From assembly GCA_027886175.1 (NCBI GenBank), contig JAJNNQ010000026.1, positions 31,824,001 to 31,888,000 of the forward strand: a stretch of DNA of 64,000 nucleotides. The letters are read 5' to 3'. Below, one piece after another: positions 45,278 to 57,430 of the stretch. Made by a program: the position numbers and the translations under genes. Under the pieces are notes generated by a model that saw nothing but the letters and a program-made list of their open reading frames with translations, made no database searches and was not told the origin of the DNA. Numbering within the stretch: position 1 is the first letter of the stretch; each line of letters begins with the position of its first letter. The stretch is from Phylloscopus collybita. Lineage: Eukaryota; Chordata; Aves; Passeriformes; Phylloscopidae.

Positions 45278-48200
45278 GTACTGTAAATCTAACACTTGTT
45301 TAATGTTTATTAATATAATGATGAAAAAGTTATACACTTAACCATTTTTATTGACTCATAATATACAGGCTTTATGGTAGTGAAAAAAAAAATTAAGCTC
45401 CTATTTATATGTGTCTGTTAGCTATTACATGTTTTAGCTTCTGTTTCAGGGCCTTTCAGAAAAGCAATTAAAATGAATGAGATTTTTTTCAGTTTCAGGT
45501 AGGTTTTTTCCTCAAGCAAACTGCTGATATTTTTTTCTCAGTTGGTTTTTTGGTTTTTTTTTTTTTTCACATATGTCATCCTTTTATAAAATAAAATACC
45601 AGTTGCCAAGGAAAAAAAATGGTCCAGTACCTCAGAAAAGCTTCCTCATAGAAGAGTAGGGGGATTTTCTCTTGTGAGTAAGTTTTAAAAGATCAAGTAT
45701 CAGGATTACTGCAGGCTGTGACTGAGAATGTTCATTGCTGTTTGTAAATATCAAATGTTTTAGCATTTCAGACTTTCTTATTAGTTGTCATTGTTACATA
45801 CTCTAATGCAGAAAAAGAATTTTATTTATTGCAAAATTTAGCTGCTTGTTGGAAGTTTTGGGATTTCTTTTTTATAAGAGAATATTGATTTTTTTGGAAC
45901 TTGGGTGTTTGGTTTTCTTGTACAGTTTTTTATTTTATATAAACAGTTATTCTAATAGTATTCATACTGAAATTATAAACATCTCCATTTGTCTTCAGAG
46001 TATTTTTTCTTGATGTATTATCACATGGTATTTCGTTCACCATTAGCCTTGATTACACTCTGAGCTTTTTGCTTTATACTTTCATCAGAGTAATAAATTA
46101 CATTTGGTAAAAAGCTCATCAAAAAAATGAAAGGTATAAAAAAAAGTGGGATTCAGTGATTCCAACTGACATTTACCTCCTGACTAGTGAATATAAAACT
46201 AAGATAATGTAATAATCCAAATGGTAAAGACCTGAGAAAGACATACAGTGCTATAAGGAATTACTTCCTTGTTGCATAGCCTGAGGTGCTTTGCCTTGAT
46301 TTGTGGTATTTTGTGTAAATGCTGTAGGTGACCTGAAGTTCTTAGTCAGGATGTAATAGTGCTGTAACTACATAGCAGCAGTGTGATAATTATTCAGAAT
46401 ACTGTTTGGTGAAGGTTGTAGAATAAAAGACAAACTATTTAAAAGATAAAACTCTATCATCTATCCAATATAGGACCTGAATATGATTAAAGTAGCTTCA
46501 TTTACTTTAATGAACGTGTCATATTAATGAATAGTAAAAGATATAAGGCATTTTTACAGCTTTTGAGTGGTGGAGCAAAAGAAATCAATGTGATGGAAAT
46601 GAAATAATTATTCAGTAATGCAGAATAATCTCTTGCTAGGTTTCTGTAGTTGATTTGGCTAGCAGTATTCTGTGCTTGGCATGGAACTATTCCCAGAACT
46701 GCAGGTTTCCTGTTACCGTCTCTAGGAATCATTTTTCAAGGATTGCATTTGCACTTTTGTATCAAACTGCTGATTTCTGTGATCTAGTGTCTTGTCTTTT
46801 CTTGACAGTTGTATACATTAGCCAAATCAGTACACAGTGGTTGCTTCAGCTTGCTTTATATATAATGCAAAAAAAGTAGAAAATAATTATAAGAAAATTT
46901 GTTTTATGTCTTTGGAATTACGGATTTAGAATATGCTAATAAGATCAGTTGATCAGACTTGTATTTATGAAAAATTAAGATAATTACCATATGATTTCAC
47001 TTAAGACTTATTTATATTTGAATGAACATTATTTTAAATCATTCATTCATTGTTTGCTGATAAGCTTTTTTGGGTAGTTCTCGGTAAGCAGTGTTCTGTA
47101 AATCTGCAGAAAGTGTCCAAGTGTATAGGTGTGGAAAAAAATCTGCCCAGTTAAAATCTGTCTAAAACAACAGTTTACAGGCTCTCTGTTTAGGAATGAG
47201 AGCAGCTCCTGGAAGACATTTGCACTTACTTTAACTTCATGTAAAAATACACATTGCTCCAGGGGAACCCTTGGCCTAAAAATTTTTAATGATCTGTAGG
47301 CTAAGCTTCATTGACAGCTGTAGTGTCAGCAGCAGCATTTAATTTTGAGCAAAAGTTAACACAAAAGGCTTCTAGTGGCTAAATAGCTCTTGAGGTTGAA
47401 GAGTAAGCATTAAGAAATTGTCTGTACTCAAGTGTCCACAGTCTGGTGCAGACAACAGGAAAAGAATATGAAAGGCTGTGATTAGCAACAGCTGTCTTAT
47501 GTTACCAGCTCTGGTAAAGACACAGGCCACTTTGCTCTAAAACAGGACTCTAAAATAGAGACAAAGTGTTAGTTGATACTTCAGCAATGATCTTTTCTGA
47601 GATTATCTTAAATTTCAGCAGTCCAAGTAAAAACAGCATCTCATTTACACACACTCCACTATGCAGCAGATATTTTTAAAGCAGTCAAATTTCTCTTGAA
47701 ACAGTGATGCAATGTCTTTGTTGATCCTTCTTTCTGTCCCATAATGCCTTTTTTTTTTTTTTAACTTTCATGATATGTGAATTCCAGCTAAGACTTCCAT
47801 TAAACTATCTCAAGGTTTAAAAAGACTTCAGCACAGATCTGTTTGAATGTATTTGAAATACATCAGATCTGGGAAAGGAGTGGATTTTTTTAAAAAAATA
47901 AACAAAAATCTGAAATCATCTTGTTGCTGAAAAACAAAATTGACAGTTTAGATGCTTGGTGGGAAACTTTGTCATTTGCGTGGCAATACAGATTTTTGCC
48001 CTTTACGTAGCTGTAGTTTGGCTTCTGTTGTTTTCTATAGTTCCTGTCTTTTTCTGTGATCACTTGCTTAAGGAGCATTTAACTGGGCTTTGCAAATTTG
48101 TTCCTTTGCACAGTTTAAGAATCTGAGAACTTGTTTAAAGCCTTGTTTAAAGCTGTATGTGGCACATAAAATAGGAGGTTTTTGTTTGCAAACTTGTCCA

Positions 48201-48396
48201 GTACACATTGTAAGTTAAAATGTTGCTGACTTCGGTGAAATTCTGCCCCCATTATCCCTGTCTTCAGCTTAGCTGGGTTTCAGCCATTAAGGAATGGCTC
48301 TGTTAATTTCTTTTGCTTTCTGCGAGTGCAGATACATGAAACAGCTGACAAGTGAAAAACAAAACAGAATAAAAGTCGTAAATATTGCAACGCATC
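45278..48396. other. Proximal intron 2, nothing recognised
   Basis: AT-rich with T runs at about 45550 and 47750. No exon or repeat family identified. Confidence 0.5.
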
Positions 48397-48948
48397 TGTC
48401 TTGGTTTGACCTCAACCAGCAACCAAGCTCCATGCAGATGCTCACTCACTGCTACACCGGTGGGGTGGGAGAGAGACACAATAGTGACAGTGGGCTGAGA
48501 CAAGAGACTCTTAATAGCTAATGCAGAAGTTGTGTGTGGAAGCAAAGCAAAATCAGGAATGTCTTTACTGCTTCCCCATGGATAGGCAAGTGTTCAGCCA
48601 TCTCCAGAGAGCAGGCCCCCATCATATTTAATGGTGACTTGGGAAGACAAATGCTATCACTCCAAATGTCTCCTCCGTCTCTCGCCTTTATATTTTGGGC
48701 ATGACATTGTATGGTTTGGGATATCCTGTTGGTATTTGGGGTCAGCTGTGTCCCTTCCCAGCTCCTTGAGAACCTCCAACTTCCTTGCAGGTCAGGTGGG
48801 ATGAGGAGCAGGAAAGCCTTGACAGTGTAAATGCTGCTCAGCAATATCAAAACCATCTGTATTTTATCGACATTGTTTTCAGCACAAATCCAAAATACAG
48901 CCCCAGACTTCAAAGAAAGCGATCTTCACCCCAGCCAAAACCAGCACA
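48397..48948 (-). mobile_element. Solo ERV LTR, 552 bp, minus sense
   Basis: On + it runs from TGTCTTGGTTTGACC to CCAAAACCAGCACA, the two ends of an LTR type I know well from bird genomes. Internal landmarks include GTGTTCAGCCATCTCCAGAG, GACTTGGGAAGACAAATGC, GTCAGCTGTGTCCC and TTTTCAGCACAAATCCAAAA. Read on minus, ATATAAAGG is a TATA box preceded by a decayed CRE (TGTCATG-like), which sets minus as sense. Flanks GCATC (48392-48396) and GCATT (48949-48953) look like a 5-bp target duplication with one mismatch. No viral genes. Confidence 0.85.
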
Positions 48949-51900
48949 GCATTTGTTACTATTTTAAAGATTAAGTGCCAAATATTAGTAGTTTATGATG
49001 TTTTATGCTTCATAAACTCATGATTTAAGCAAATAACTTGACAAGCTCAGCAGTGCTAAAGAATTAATTGTGAAGGTGAACTTCTCTGTTATTATTCTGT
49101 CTTTAACATCTAACTCAGAAAAGTAGTATGATTTTTATTTAGTATTCTCATTATTTCATGCTTTGTTTCTCTCAAACCTGATGGTTGCTGTTGTGCTTTC
49201 AAAGCAACTGTTGTCATATTAGTCATCTGCAGGTGATTTGTGTTTAGTTTGCATTTAAGTAAGATAGGAAGAATAATATACACTAATATGTCCATTAAAT
49301 GTAATGACAAGAAAATAGAAACTTTCAAAGGGAACTGGAACCTGGGCTGTTAGTGAGCTGAACGTGTAGCCATGATTTCTTTCTGTGATTTATATTGTTT
49401 TAATTAAATGAGTACCTTGTTGTTGCATAGGGCAGAAGGAACATTTGATCTGTCACTAATCCTATAGATGTTTCAGGAGACTAAAAAACCTCCAACACTT
49501 TTATAAGAGGAAAATGAGCTAAGTATCTAACTACAGAATGGAGATTTTTACTTGCCCTGACAGTATTTTTTTCTCCTGTGTAGGACAAGAAAAGCCTTTA
49601 TACTTGGCAAAATACTAGAATTTAGACTGATGCTAAACTAAATCTAAAGATTTCACTGGTTCTGTATTTCAACTGAGTTCTTTAAATAGAAGCCTGAACA
49701 TTGGAAGTCAGAAAATTATTAATTTACATGAAGTGTGTTGTACTGAAATTGATCCAGCAAATAGTTGTATCAATAAAGAATGCTTCCTCATATATCTTGA
49801 AAGTTTTCTATTCCTACCTAGGCGTAATGAAATAACTGAACATGCATCTTTGTAATAAAATAATGCTTTTTGCTTTATAAATGTGCAGGGATGTTTCAAA
49901 ATTCCTTTTTAGTTGAGGCCAAATCAATTTTCAAATTCAAGAGTAATTGTCACTCAGAATCTCTGATCTACACAACACCAGGAATAATAAGGGCAAAAAC
50001 TTCTTTAGGTACTGTGTTTAATCTGGAGTTTATTAGTATTTGATTTTTTCATTAAATTTCAATTTCTGGAGTCACTGATATGCAGACAAATATTCCGGAA
50101 AATTTATATAAAGTGTTTTAGCACTTAAGGTTCATAAAAATCTAATGAAAAGATACTTGAATAAATATTATTCAGTGGTGAAAGACCAGACCGTATTAAG
50201 CACTCAGATATTAGAAGGATCTTTTGAGTTCTCTAATATCTTGTTTTTGCTTCTTACCAAATTCCTTATTAATGTAGCATTTCCATTTTGATCATTAATT
50301 ATATTTCAAATAGACTACCAGAAACATTTCAAAATTCAAATTTTTGCTTCAAATAAATAGCTGTAACCAAGATATTTTCTTTAAATCACTTCTGTATGAA
50401 TTGTCCAACTAATTCTGAAAATTGAAATCAAATATGTGAACAGTTGAAGAGAGAAAAGTTGGAAAGGTAGTTATCTTCCTGTACTTAAGCTGACAGAAAA
50501 CCTCTCAAGCCTCAAAATCTCAACTTCTCCAAAATTTTCTTGCAAGTGATGTAATTCTGCTATTCAGTGAAGTTTTTCAGTATTTCTGATTGTACTCAAG
50601 ACCCAAAATAGATATGAATCTTCTGTTCCATTTAATGACAACAGGCATTTGGAAAATCCAGACAAATACTTTAGCTGTACTTTCAGTAAAATACATGAAA
50701 AAATATCACATAAAATTTTTGGTTTTTCCCTGACTTACTTAGGACTTGATCTTTCATCTATCTCTCTATTTAGCTTTTCCAGGTAAGTTCAGGAAATGAA
50801 CCCTGGGTCTAATGCTTCTAGAGCCAACACCAATCTTGAATTGGTGCTCAAGAGCTCTTGAATGGTTACAGGTAATACCTTTTATTATATAAAAACAATC
50901 TCTGTCCCCATTTTTGTTAATGCTTTATTTGTTCTCATAACACTGCTGTTGAAATCAGCTCCCACAGCATTAAGTACCTTCTTTATCTTGCTGAGAAATG
51001 CTGCTTTGTATGGCCCTCTTTAAAAAATTGTTTCATAAAATTGTTCCTGACTGCAGAGAATAAATCGTATTCCAGAAAGAATTTAGAGACTTGCCTTTCT
51101 GTTTCATTTAGCTATCCATGGCTGTATAAATCTTTAGCAGTGTAATTAAAACAACATTAGTATAGTTAAAAACAAGTAGTACAAAAAAATTCCCAATGTT
51201 AGGACTTCTTTCCCCGCCTTTTTGATTGCGTGATGGTGAAAAATTTCTTTCAGGGTATCTTCCCTTTATTTATACATGAAAATACATAGTTCAGCCTTCA
51301 TCCTTTACTGTTTTCTTCCTTAAACTTGTTCTTGAAGTTACAAGTAGGGACACTAAATTGCTGCTTAGTGATTTACTGGGATTTACTCGGTGCTGTTATG
51401 GTGGAATGCAGTATTGCCTTCCATACTTCAAGGCAGACTTCTGGAGAGAACTCAAAGAGAGTTCTTCAAGTTTATTCAAGTGTAGTGAACTCAAAGGCCA
51501 AAACTAAGATGGAGACACCTTTGTACTCAATACACTTAGTAAGTACACTGGTCTTTCTCTGGGGAGCTGACAGTCTAGAAAACACAATGCAAGGAGAAAA
51601 TGGGACAGATAAATATCTGAACAGGAGAAAGCTGGTAGCAACTGTGTGAAATACAGACAAGTCCTAGCCACTTCCCATTGAGAATGTTGGTCATGACTCA
51701 TGACCAAAAAAGCCACCAAAACTCTTATATTCCTCTCTATTCTTCTTTATTCCTATTTGAGGAGGCAAGAAAAATGTAATTTATCATAGCGCTTTAATAA
51801 AACAAGTATGGAAGTGGGCAGGAATTTACCCTGCTTAAACCAACACCTCTAATCAGGAGCATGATTTCATGTTAATGGTACACTGGTTATGTGTGATTGA

Positions 51901-54900
51901 TTGTGGACATGTGCTCAAACTACACCCAAAGATATTAGGGGTTTTATTAGCAATTACAGCAGCATTGTTTCTTTCTCTGTTTTTGGTATTAAGGGATGCT
52001 TTGAGGGCTAAATTTTGTCTTCAGTATCATCAGTGCAAGTTCAGTATTTTCAAAGGAATCCGCTTTTGGAATATAAGGGGAGTTCAGCAAGCAAGTTTGT
52101 TGGTGATTTATGATAAGAAATGGTATTTACCTCACTTCCACTTATCTGTGTTGCTTCTTAAGGACTAAAAAAGGTAGTGAACAGTAAAAATTAAACTTTG
52201 TGTCTAAATACACAGTGACTCATATCTACTAAAGCTTTCAAATTGGACCTATGCTTCATGAGAACTGTAAAGCAAACTATTGGTTAGAGTGAGATTTTTC
52301 ACAGTACTCTTGACTTCAGCAGGAGCAGAACTAAGCCAGCAATAAGTACTGATCAAAAAGTTCACCTATTTGTGATCAGGTTTGGATGACTTGTTACTAC
52401 TTTTTTTTTTTTCCTTCTAGCTTTTAAGAGGATCAGTTGCCAATTACATTAGTTAGCATTTATAACATCAGCATCCTAAAAATTGCAGGGCAGTACAAGA
52501 AAAGACTTTATGGCAAATTGGTCCTATTACATGTCTGGGCTTTTCTATGTCCTTAAAAATTCAAGTTTAAAAAACTTGTAATGTCTGCAAGCAATAGGTA
52601 GAACATCATTATGATATCAGCACTTCTTCTAGCACAGATCCCAAACACAGCATGTCACTGTCTGTTAAGAACAAAATTACTTCTGGTCAGCCATACTGAA
52701 TATAGCTTTTCCATTTGAAATGCTGCTATCATATAGGATATGAGATTTTACTTATTTTAGTTGTGGTACTACTTAATATACATATTTTTCATAATAATAG
52801 TAATGTTTTTAATAAGGAAATATAGTGCAGATAAATGTCATGCTATTTTTTTATGTTACAGTTTTCTTATGTGTTAGCAGAGAATGGAAAGAACAGTAAA
52901 CTGATAACTTTAAGCAAAGTAGTAGGGTTTAAAGAATGTTTTGGAAGCTTGTTAAAGTTGCTATCAAAATAAGTATTTACTTCCTTTCAAACACTGAAAA
53001 AGATCCAATATTTAGAGGAAAAAATGCACATCAGGTTCTTCAAAATTATTTCAACAGGTAGTTGCTGGTCATTTTTCATATGCCTCCATTATTCTAGTCT
53101 AAACTGATCAAATGTTTTTAACTGCAAAATCTGTGTGGGGTAATCAGTTCTCGAAAGCAAATATATTGTTTTGTCCTACACAGACACTCCTGAAGTGTGT
53201 TTTTACTTCTGGAAGCTGAAGATGAAATCTGTTTTGTGGCTCTTCAGGCTTTTTCTTCTGTTCAAGTAGTTAAGCTCTGTTACAAGGTCACTTCAAAGTA
53301 GTCATTAATGTCGTTTGTAATAACTCTCATCTAATTTTTGAAAATTGCTTATAAAATATTAACACAAGAGAAAATACTGTGCCTTGATCCTTTTGCACTA
53401 GACCTAATGACTAGGCAGGAAGTAATACAGCTCATCATAGAACAATTCAGGTTTCGGTGTTACCTAAGTACACAAGCAGTTCCTTGAACTTCAGAGCTGA
53501 GGAAGTTTTTTGAGCACATCTGTGTCTTTTGCTTAGCTGTGAGCTCTGATCAGATGTTTTGCTGATGGGTATAATGACAGAAATTTTGTCTTCTGTAGAT
53601 TTTCAGATCTCTTACGGCATGAGCATAAGGCACAGCCTTTGCCTCAGTTTGAACATGTTCTTCTATCCAGCTCTGTGTATTCTCCAAACTTCAAAGATCT
53701 TACTTGTCTTTGAAATAGCCTCCTCTTTCAAACTGAGTTGAAGTCAAGCTTTGAGGTCAATAGTAACTAGGGAAAAAGACTGCAGAAGGTAGATGATAAC
53801 CTTGCCCTGATTCCCTATGGAAGGCTCAGAAATGACATGGCCCGATGGGTCATGTATGTCTCCTCCCGTAGGAGAAGGCCAATTACAGTAACAAGGACAT
53901 AGAAGCAATCTTCTCCAGAGCCTGTGTGCCCCAGGCAGACTGAGAATGTGAATTTTGCTGGACCAGTTAGGTCAGTGAGAAGGTTTCCCTCCTCATCAGG
54001 ACTGTTCTTTGCATGGTTTTATAACTCCTTTGCAATGTCACAGATTTTGGTGGATTTCTCCCTGTTTCTCAAGCTTCCCACATATCATCAGAAAACTTTA
54101 AAGCATGTTTATATAGAGGAATATGGTAATGAAAGAAATTTATGCTGAAAATGCCCTTACTTGCTGAATTGCAGCTATTTAGCCTAGATAGAGTGTGTTT
54201 GACCTCAGCCACCTTCTTTCCTGTTGTTTTTTTTTTTAACTCACATTGAGCAAACAAAATAAACACTTTCACATAATGCAAATGCAAAGGATATGCTCTA
54301 ATCGTGAAGAAATCTGTTTCATAAATGCATCTTTCATGTTTTTATTAGAATACATACATATATGTATGTGTGTTTTATTAAAACTTATTAAAAGTATACC
54401 TTCCATTTTCAGCCTACATAGTTTAGTAGTAGCAGTTATATAGGGGCAAAAAGAATCAATTGCAAACATGTTCACTTGGTAGATTTAGACTTTCTATTAA
54501 GAGTAGAACCACCAATTTATCTGTGTTTACCACAAGTTATCTGAGGGGTTTTTTTAACTGTTACATATCCGTGGTTTGGGATTGTGAGTCAGAAGAAAAA
54601 TACTACAAACTGGGAGGAAACCACGCCATCCCTCTTTCATTTCAAGAAATGTAGCAATTCATAGTTCTGTCACTCATATGTTCCTAAAAGAAGACAAGGA
54701 GGAGACAATTTTTCTGTCACTTTTCCTAGATAGGAAGTCACATTCTGTTCCAACAGAATGAATTTAAAACAGGTGACAACTGTAGCAAAAATATGTTTCC
54801 ATCTACCTTCTGAGATCAGAATCCTGCTACTGAGGTAGACAGTGGGTAGCACAAAGGTGAATACTGTCACCCATGACTTATTCTACTACCAGAAATGTAC

Positions 54901-55302
54901 ACAATGGCATACATAAAATAACTGCATCCATTTGCTCACTTATTACTGGTTTCCAAGCTGATAGGCCATCTACTGATGAGAGAAACTGTTTATTGTCTGT
55001 GTCAACTCAGCAAGAGAGAGTTAGATCTTCTTCACCTGGTTATTTTTACCCAAGGAAAATGCACTGAAGCAGTGCTTAATGCAATATTAAAAGAAAAATT
55101 ATACAGGCTATAGAGAATTGTTCAGTAATGATAATAAGAACGAACATGTTTCTCAGAAGTTAAAAAAATCTAGTGTTAGTTTTGAATAAGTTATTTCTGT
55201 CATTTATTGAGGAAAAAAACCTGATGGGTCACAGAAAGCCAAAAAAGCCCCTTTTTTCTGAAAGAGAACAATTCCTTACTGCTTTTACCGGCAATGAATT
55301 CT

Positions 55303-55306
<4 letters not shown>

Positions 55307-55354
<48 letters not shown>
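55307..55354. repeat. Poly-T tract, 48 bases
   Basis: Forty-eight uninterrupted T, far longer than any other homopolymer here. Read on minus there is no AATAAA in the 30 bases before it, so a retrocopy tail is not supported. Confidence 0.95.
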
Positions 55355-56552
55355 CCCCTATACTGGGAATATTGTTTCAGATTGTATAGCCTTAGGCTGC
55401 TCCTTGCCTTGCTTTAAATACTTATTGTTATGGTTGAATGAAACTGGACTTTGAAAGAAATAAAATATTTTCTATGTAAGCTGTATAACTTTATCTCAGT
55501 TACTCACATATGTACCAGATACTGTAAATGTGTAACTTTATATATAAATAACAAAGTGGATATAATTAAGACCATGTCTTGTGCTGTGTCCCTGCATGAT
55601 GCAAGACGGTGCTTTTTTGTTATGGTAATTTTCAGACCCAGGAGTCTGCATTCTCAGTGAAGCATGTCCAGTGAATTTGTCATGTTGCCTAAAATAATCA
55701 GCATACTTAAGTGAGCAGGTTATGTGCAGATTTCCAAGTACTTTAATAGATACCAGAAATCGCAGCATATTTTTCTAGATAAATGTGTTCACATATGAAC
55801 TTTAAGACACTGATGTTTGGTGGCTCTATTGCCAAAATAACACCTGATATCTGCTGTTTATGAAACTCTCTTCTTACTCATGATAGTATTTAGAGATTTC
55901 TTTAATGGAAACCTCAGTTTTCCAGAAAACCCTAATATCATGTTTGGGTGGGAAGATAGTGAAGATGGTTATTATATACAGCAACTTTGCAAAAATAAGC
56001 ACTTTTAAGTCCAAGCATATGAATCACATTTTGGATGGGTTTTGTCTTACTGGAATGTCTTGCTTGAGTTGCAAATTGCTTGTGATTTACACCCTGTAGC
56101 AGACAAGGGAGTTACAAAATTTAAAAGTAATTTAAAATTTAAGTCATTTTTAGGAAAGTGTCACTAATGATGCCATTAGCAACTGTGTTGTACACTCTTG
56201 GAAGAGTAGCTAACTGACATAGAGCAGAATTATAAATCCTGGAATGAGTAAGCACTGACACTAACAGAACTGTAGCACAGGAGTGGTGTCACTGTAATTA
56301 GCTTAGTGCTAGTACAAATCATGTTTTATAATTCTTTCATTCTCTGCAAGAAGAGATGGTTTCTTTTAGGTATAATTGCATTTGTCATATTTTTCGATAT
56401 TGCAGAAATTATACAAGAATGAAAAGGCAAAGATGATTTTCAGAGCACTTAACATCATGTTGTTTGGAATATCATTAAAGGGAAGAGATGATGGGAGAAA
56501 AAGTTGAAAACAAAAACAAAGCTTTCACGTTTTCAGATATTTTCCGGGGTGG

Positions 56553-56615
56553 TGTTGTTGTTTGTTTGTTTGTTTGTTTGTTTTGTTTTGTGTTTTGTTT
56601 TGTTTTGTTTTTTTT
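56553..56615. repeat. (TTTG)n / (TTTTG)n repeat
   Basis: About five TTTG units changing into TTTTG units and ending in a T run. Confidence 0.95.
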
Positions 56616-57109
56616 AAGGATTCCTTTTCAGAGGAAAAGAATAGGATGATGGGTGCAGAAAAAGTGTTCTCTCATGGATACAATGGGACGATGACATACA
56701 GGGAGAAGGGAATCTCTACAAATCCTCCCATGACTGTTCCCTCAATGAAGGGAGAAGATTCTTTTTTTTTCCCCAGGAGAAGATTACCAGAACATGCCAT
56801 GTCTCTACAAGGATGTGATTCATTAGGCAGAGGCTCAAGCTTACAGAACAAGTCCATGGAGTCAGTTGTGTCTGCAGGAGTAGAGCTAGGTGCATTAGTG
56901 TTCCATAATGCTGAATTTGTCCTCTTAGTCCAAAAGTTGACTCAGACTGCTCTAGAGTGAGCAGAGATTTTCTTCACATTCAAGATAAGGGATATGTAAG
57001 CTGGGAAAGGAATGGTGATGGGGCAACCAATGTGTTCATCTGCTGTCAGTAGAAAATGATTGCCTCCATTTCTGTGTCTAATTTTAATTTTCCAAATATA
57101 AGGAAGACA

Positions 57110-57430
57110 CAGACAAACAAGTTCAGAGGACTGCCAGGATCACCAGTGGCTGTGCTCTGTGTGGAAATGCTGAGGGAACTGGACTAAGTAAGTCAGGAAG
57201 AATGAGTCTCCAGAAGACCTAAAACTCCTTCCCTGCAGGGAAGGTGTTGAGGAGACACTTCACAATGGTGCATCTTGGGGAAATAAGAGGGAGCAGGTGT
57301 AGCATGAAACAAGAAATGTTCAGACTAGATAAAAGGAGAAACTTTGTCAGCAAGGGGAACAGTGAAGCTAAGGAGCAGGATGCCTAGAGAGGCTGTACAG
57401 ATAGAGGGCATTCAAATTGTACTTGGCTGC
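57110..57430 (+). mobile_element. CR1 LINE fragment, sense
   Basis: GGAAATGCTGAGGGAACTGG, AAGAAATGTTCAGACTAGAT, AAAAGGAGAAACTTTGTCAG, GCCTAGAGAGGCTGTACAGA and GGGCATTCAAATTGTACTTGG follow the CR1 3' region in order. Diverged; both ends missing. Confidence 0.7.

Larger units (their letters stand above)
48954..57109. other. Intron 2, nothing recognised
   Basis: About 8 kb with no interspersed repeat I can name and no plausible exon. The longest chance frames are 132 codons (56562-56960, +) and 107 codons (51326-51649, +). Two simple repeats are listed separately. Confidence 0.5.

Noticed and set aside
51869..52168. 99-codon + frame with a hydrophobic stretch
   Set aside because: A single hydrophobic run in T-rich DNA is expected by chance; no other support.
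54353..54370. 18-base perfect palindrome ACATACAT/ATGTATGT
   Set aside because: It is part of a TA/TG-rich simple stretch and needs no special explanation.
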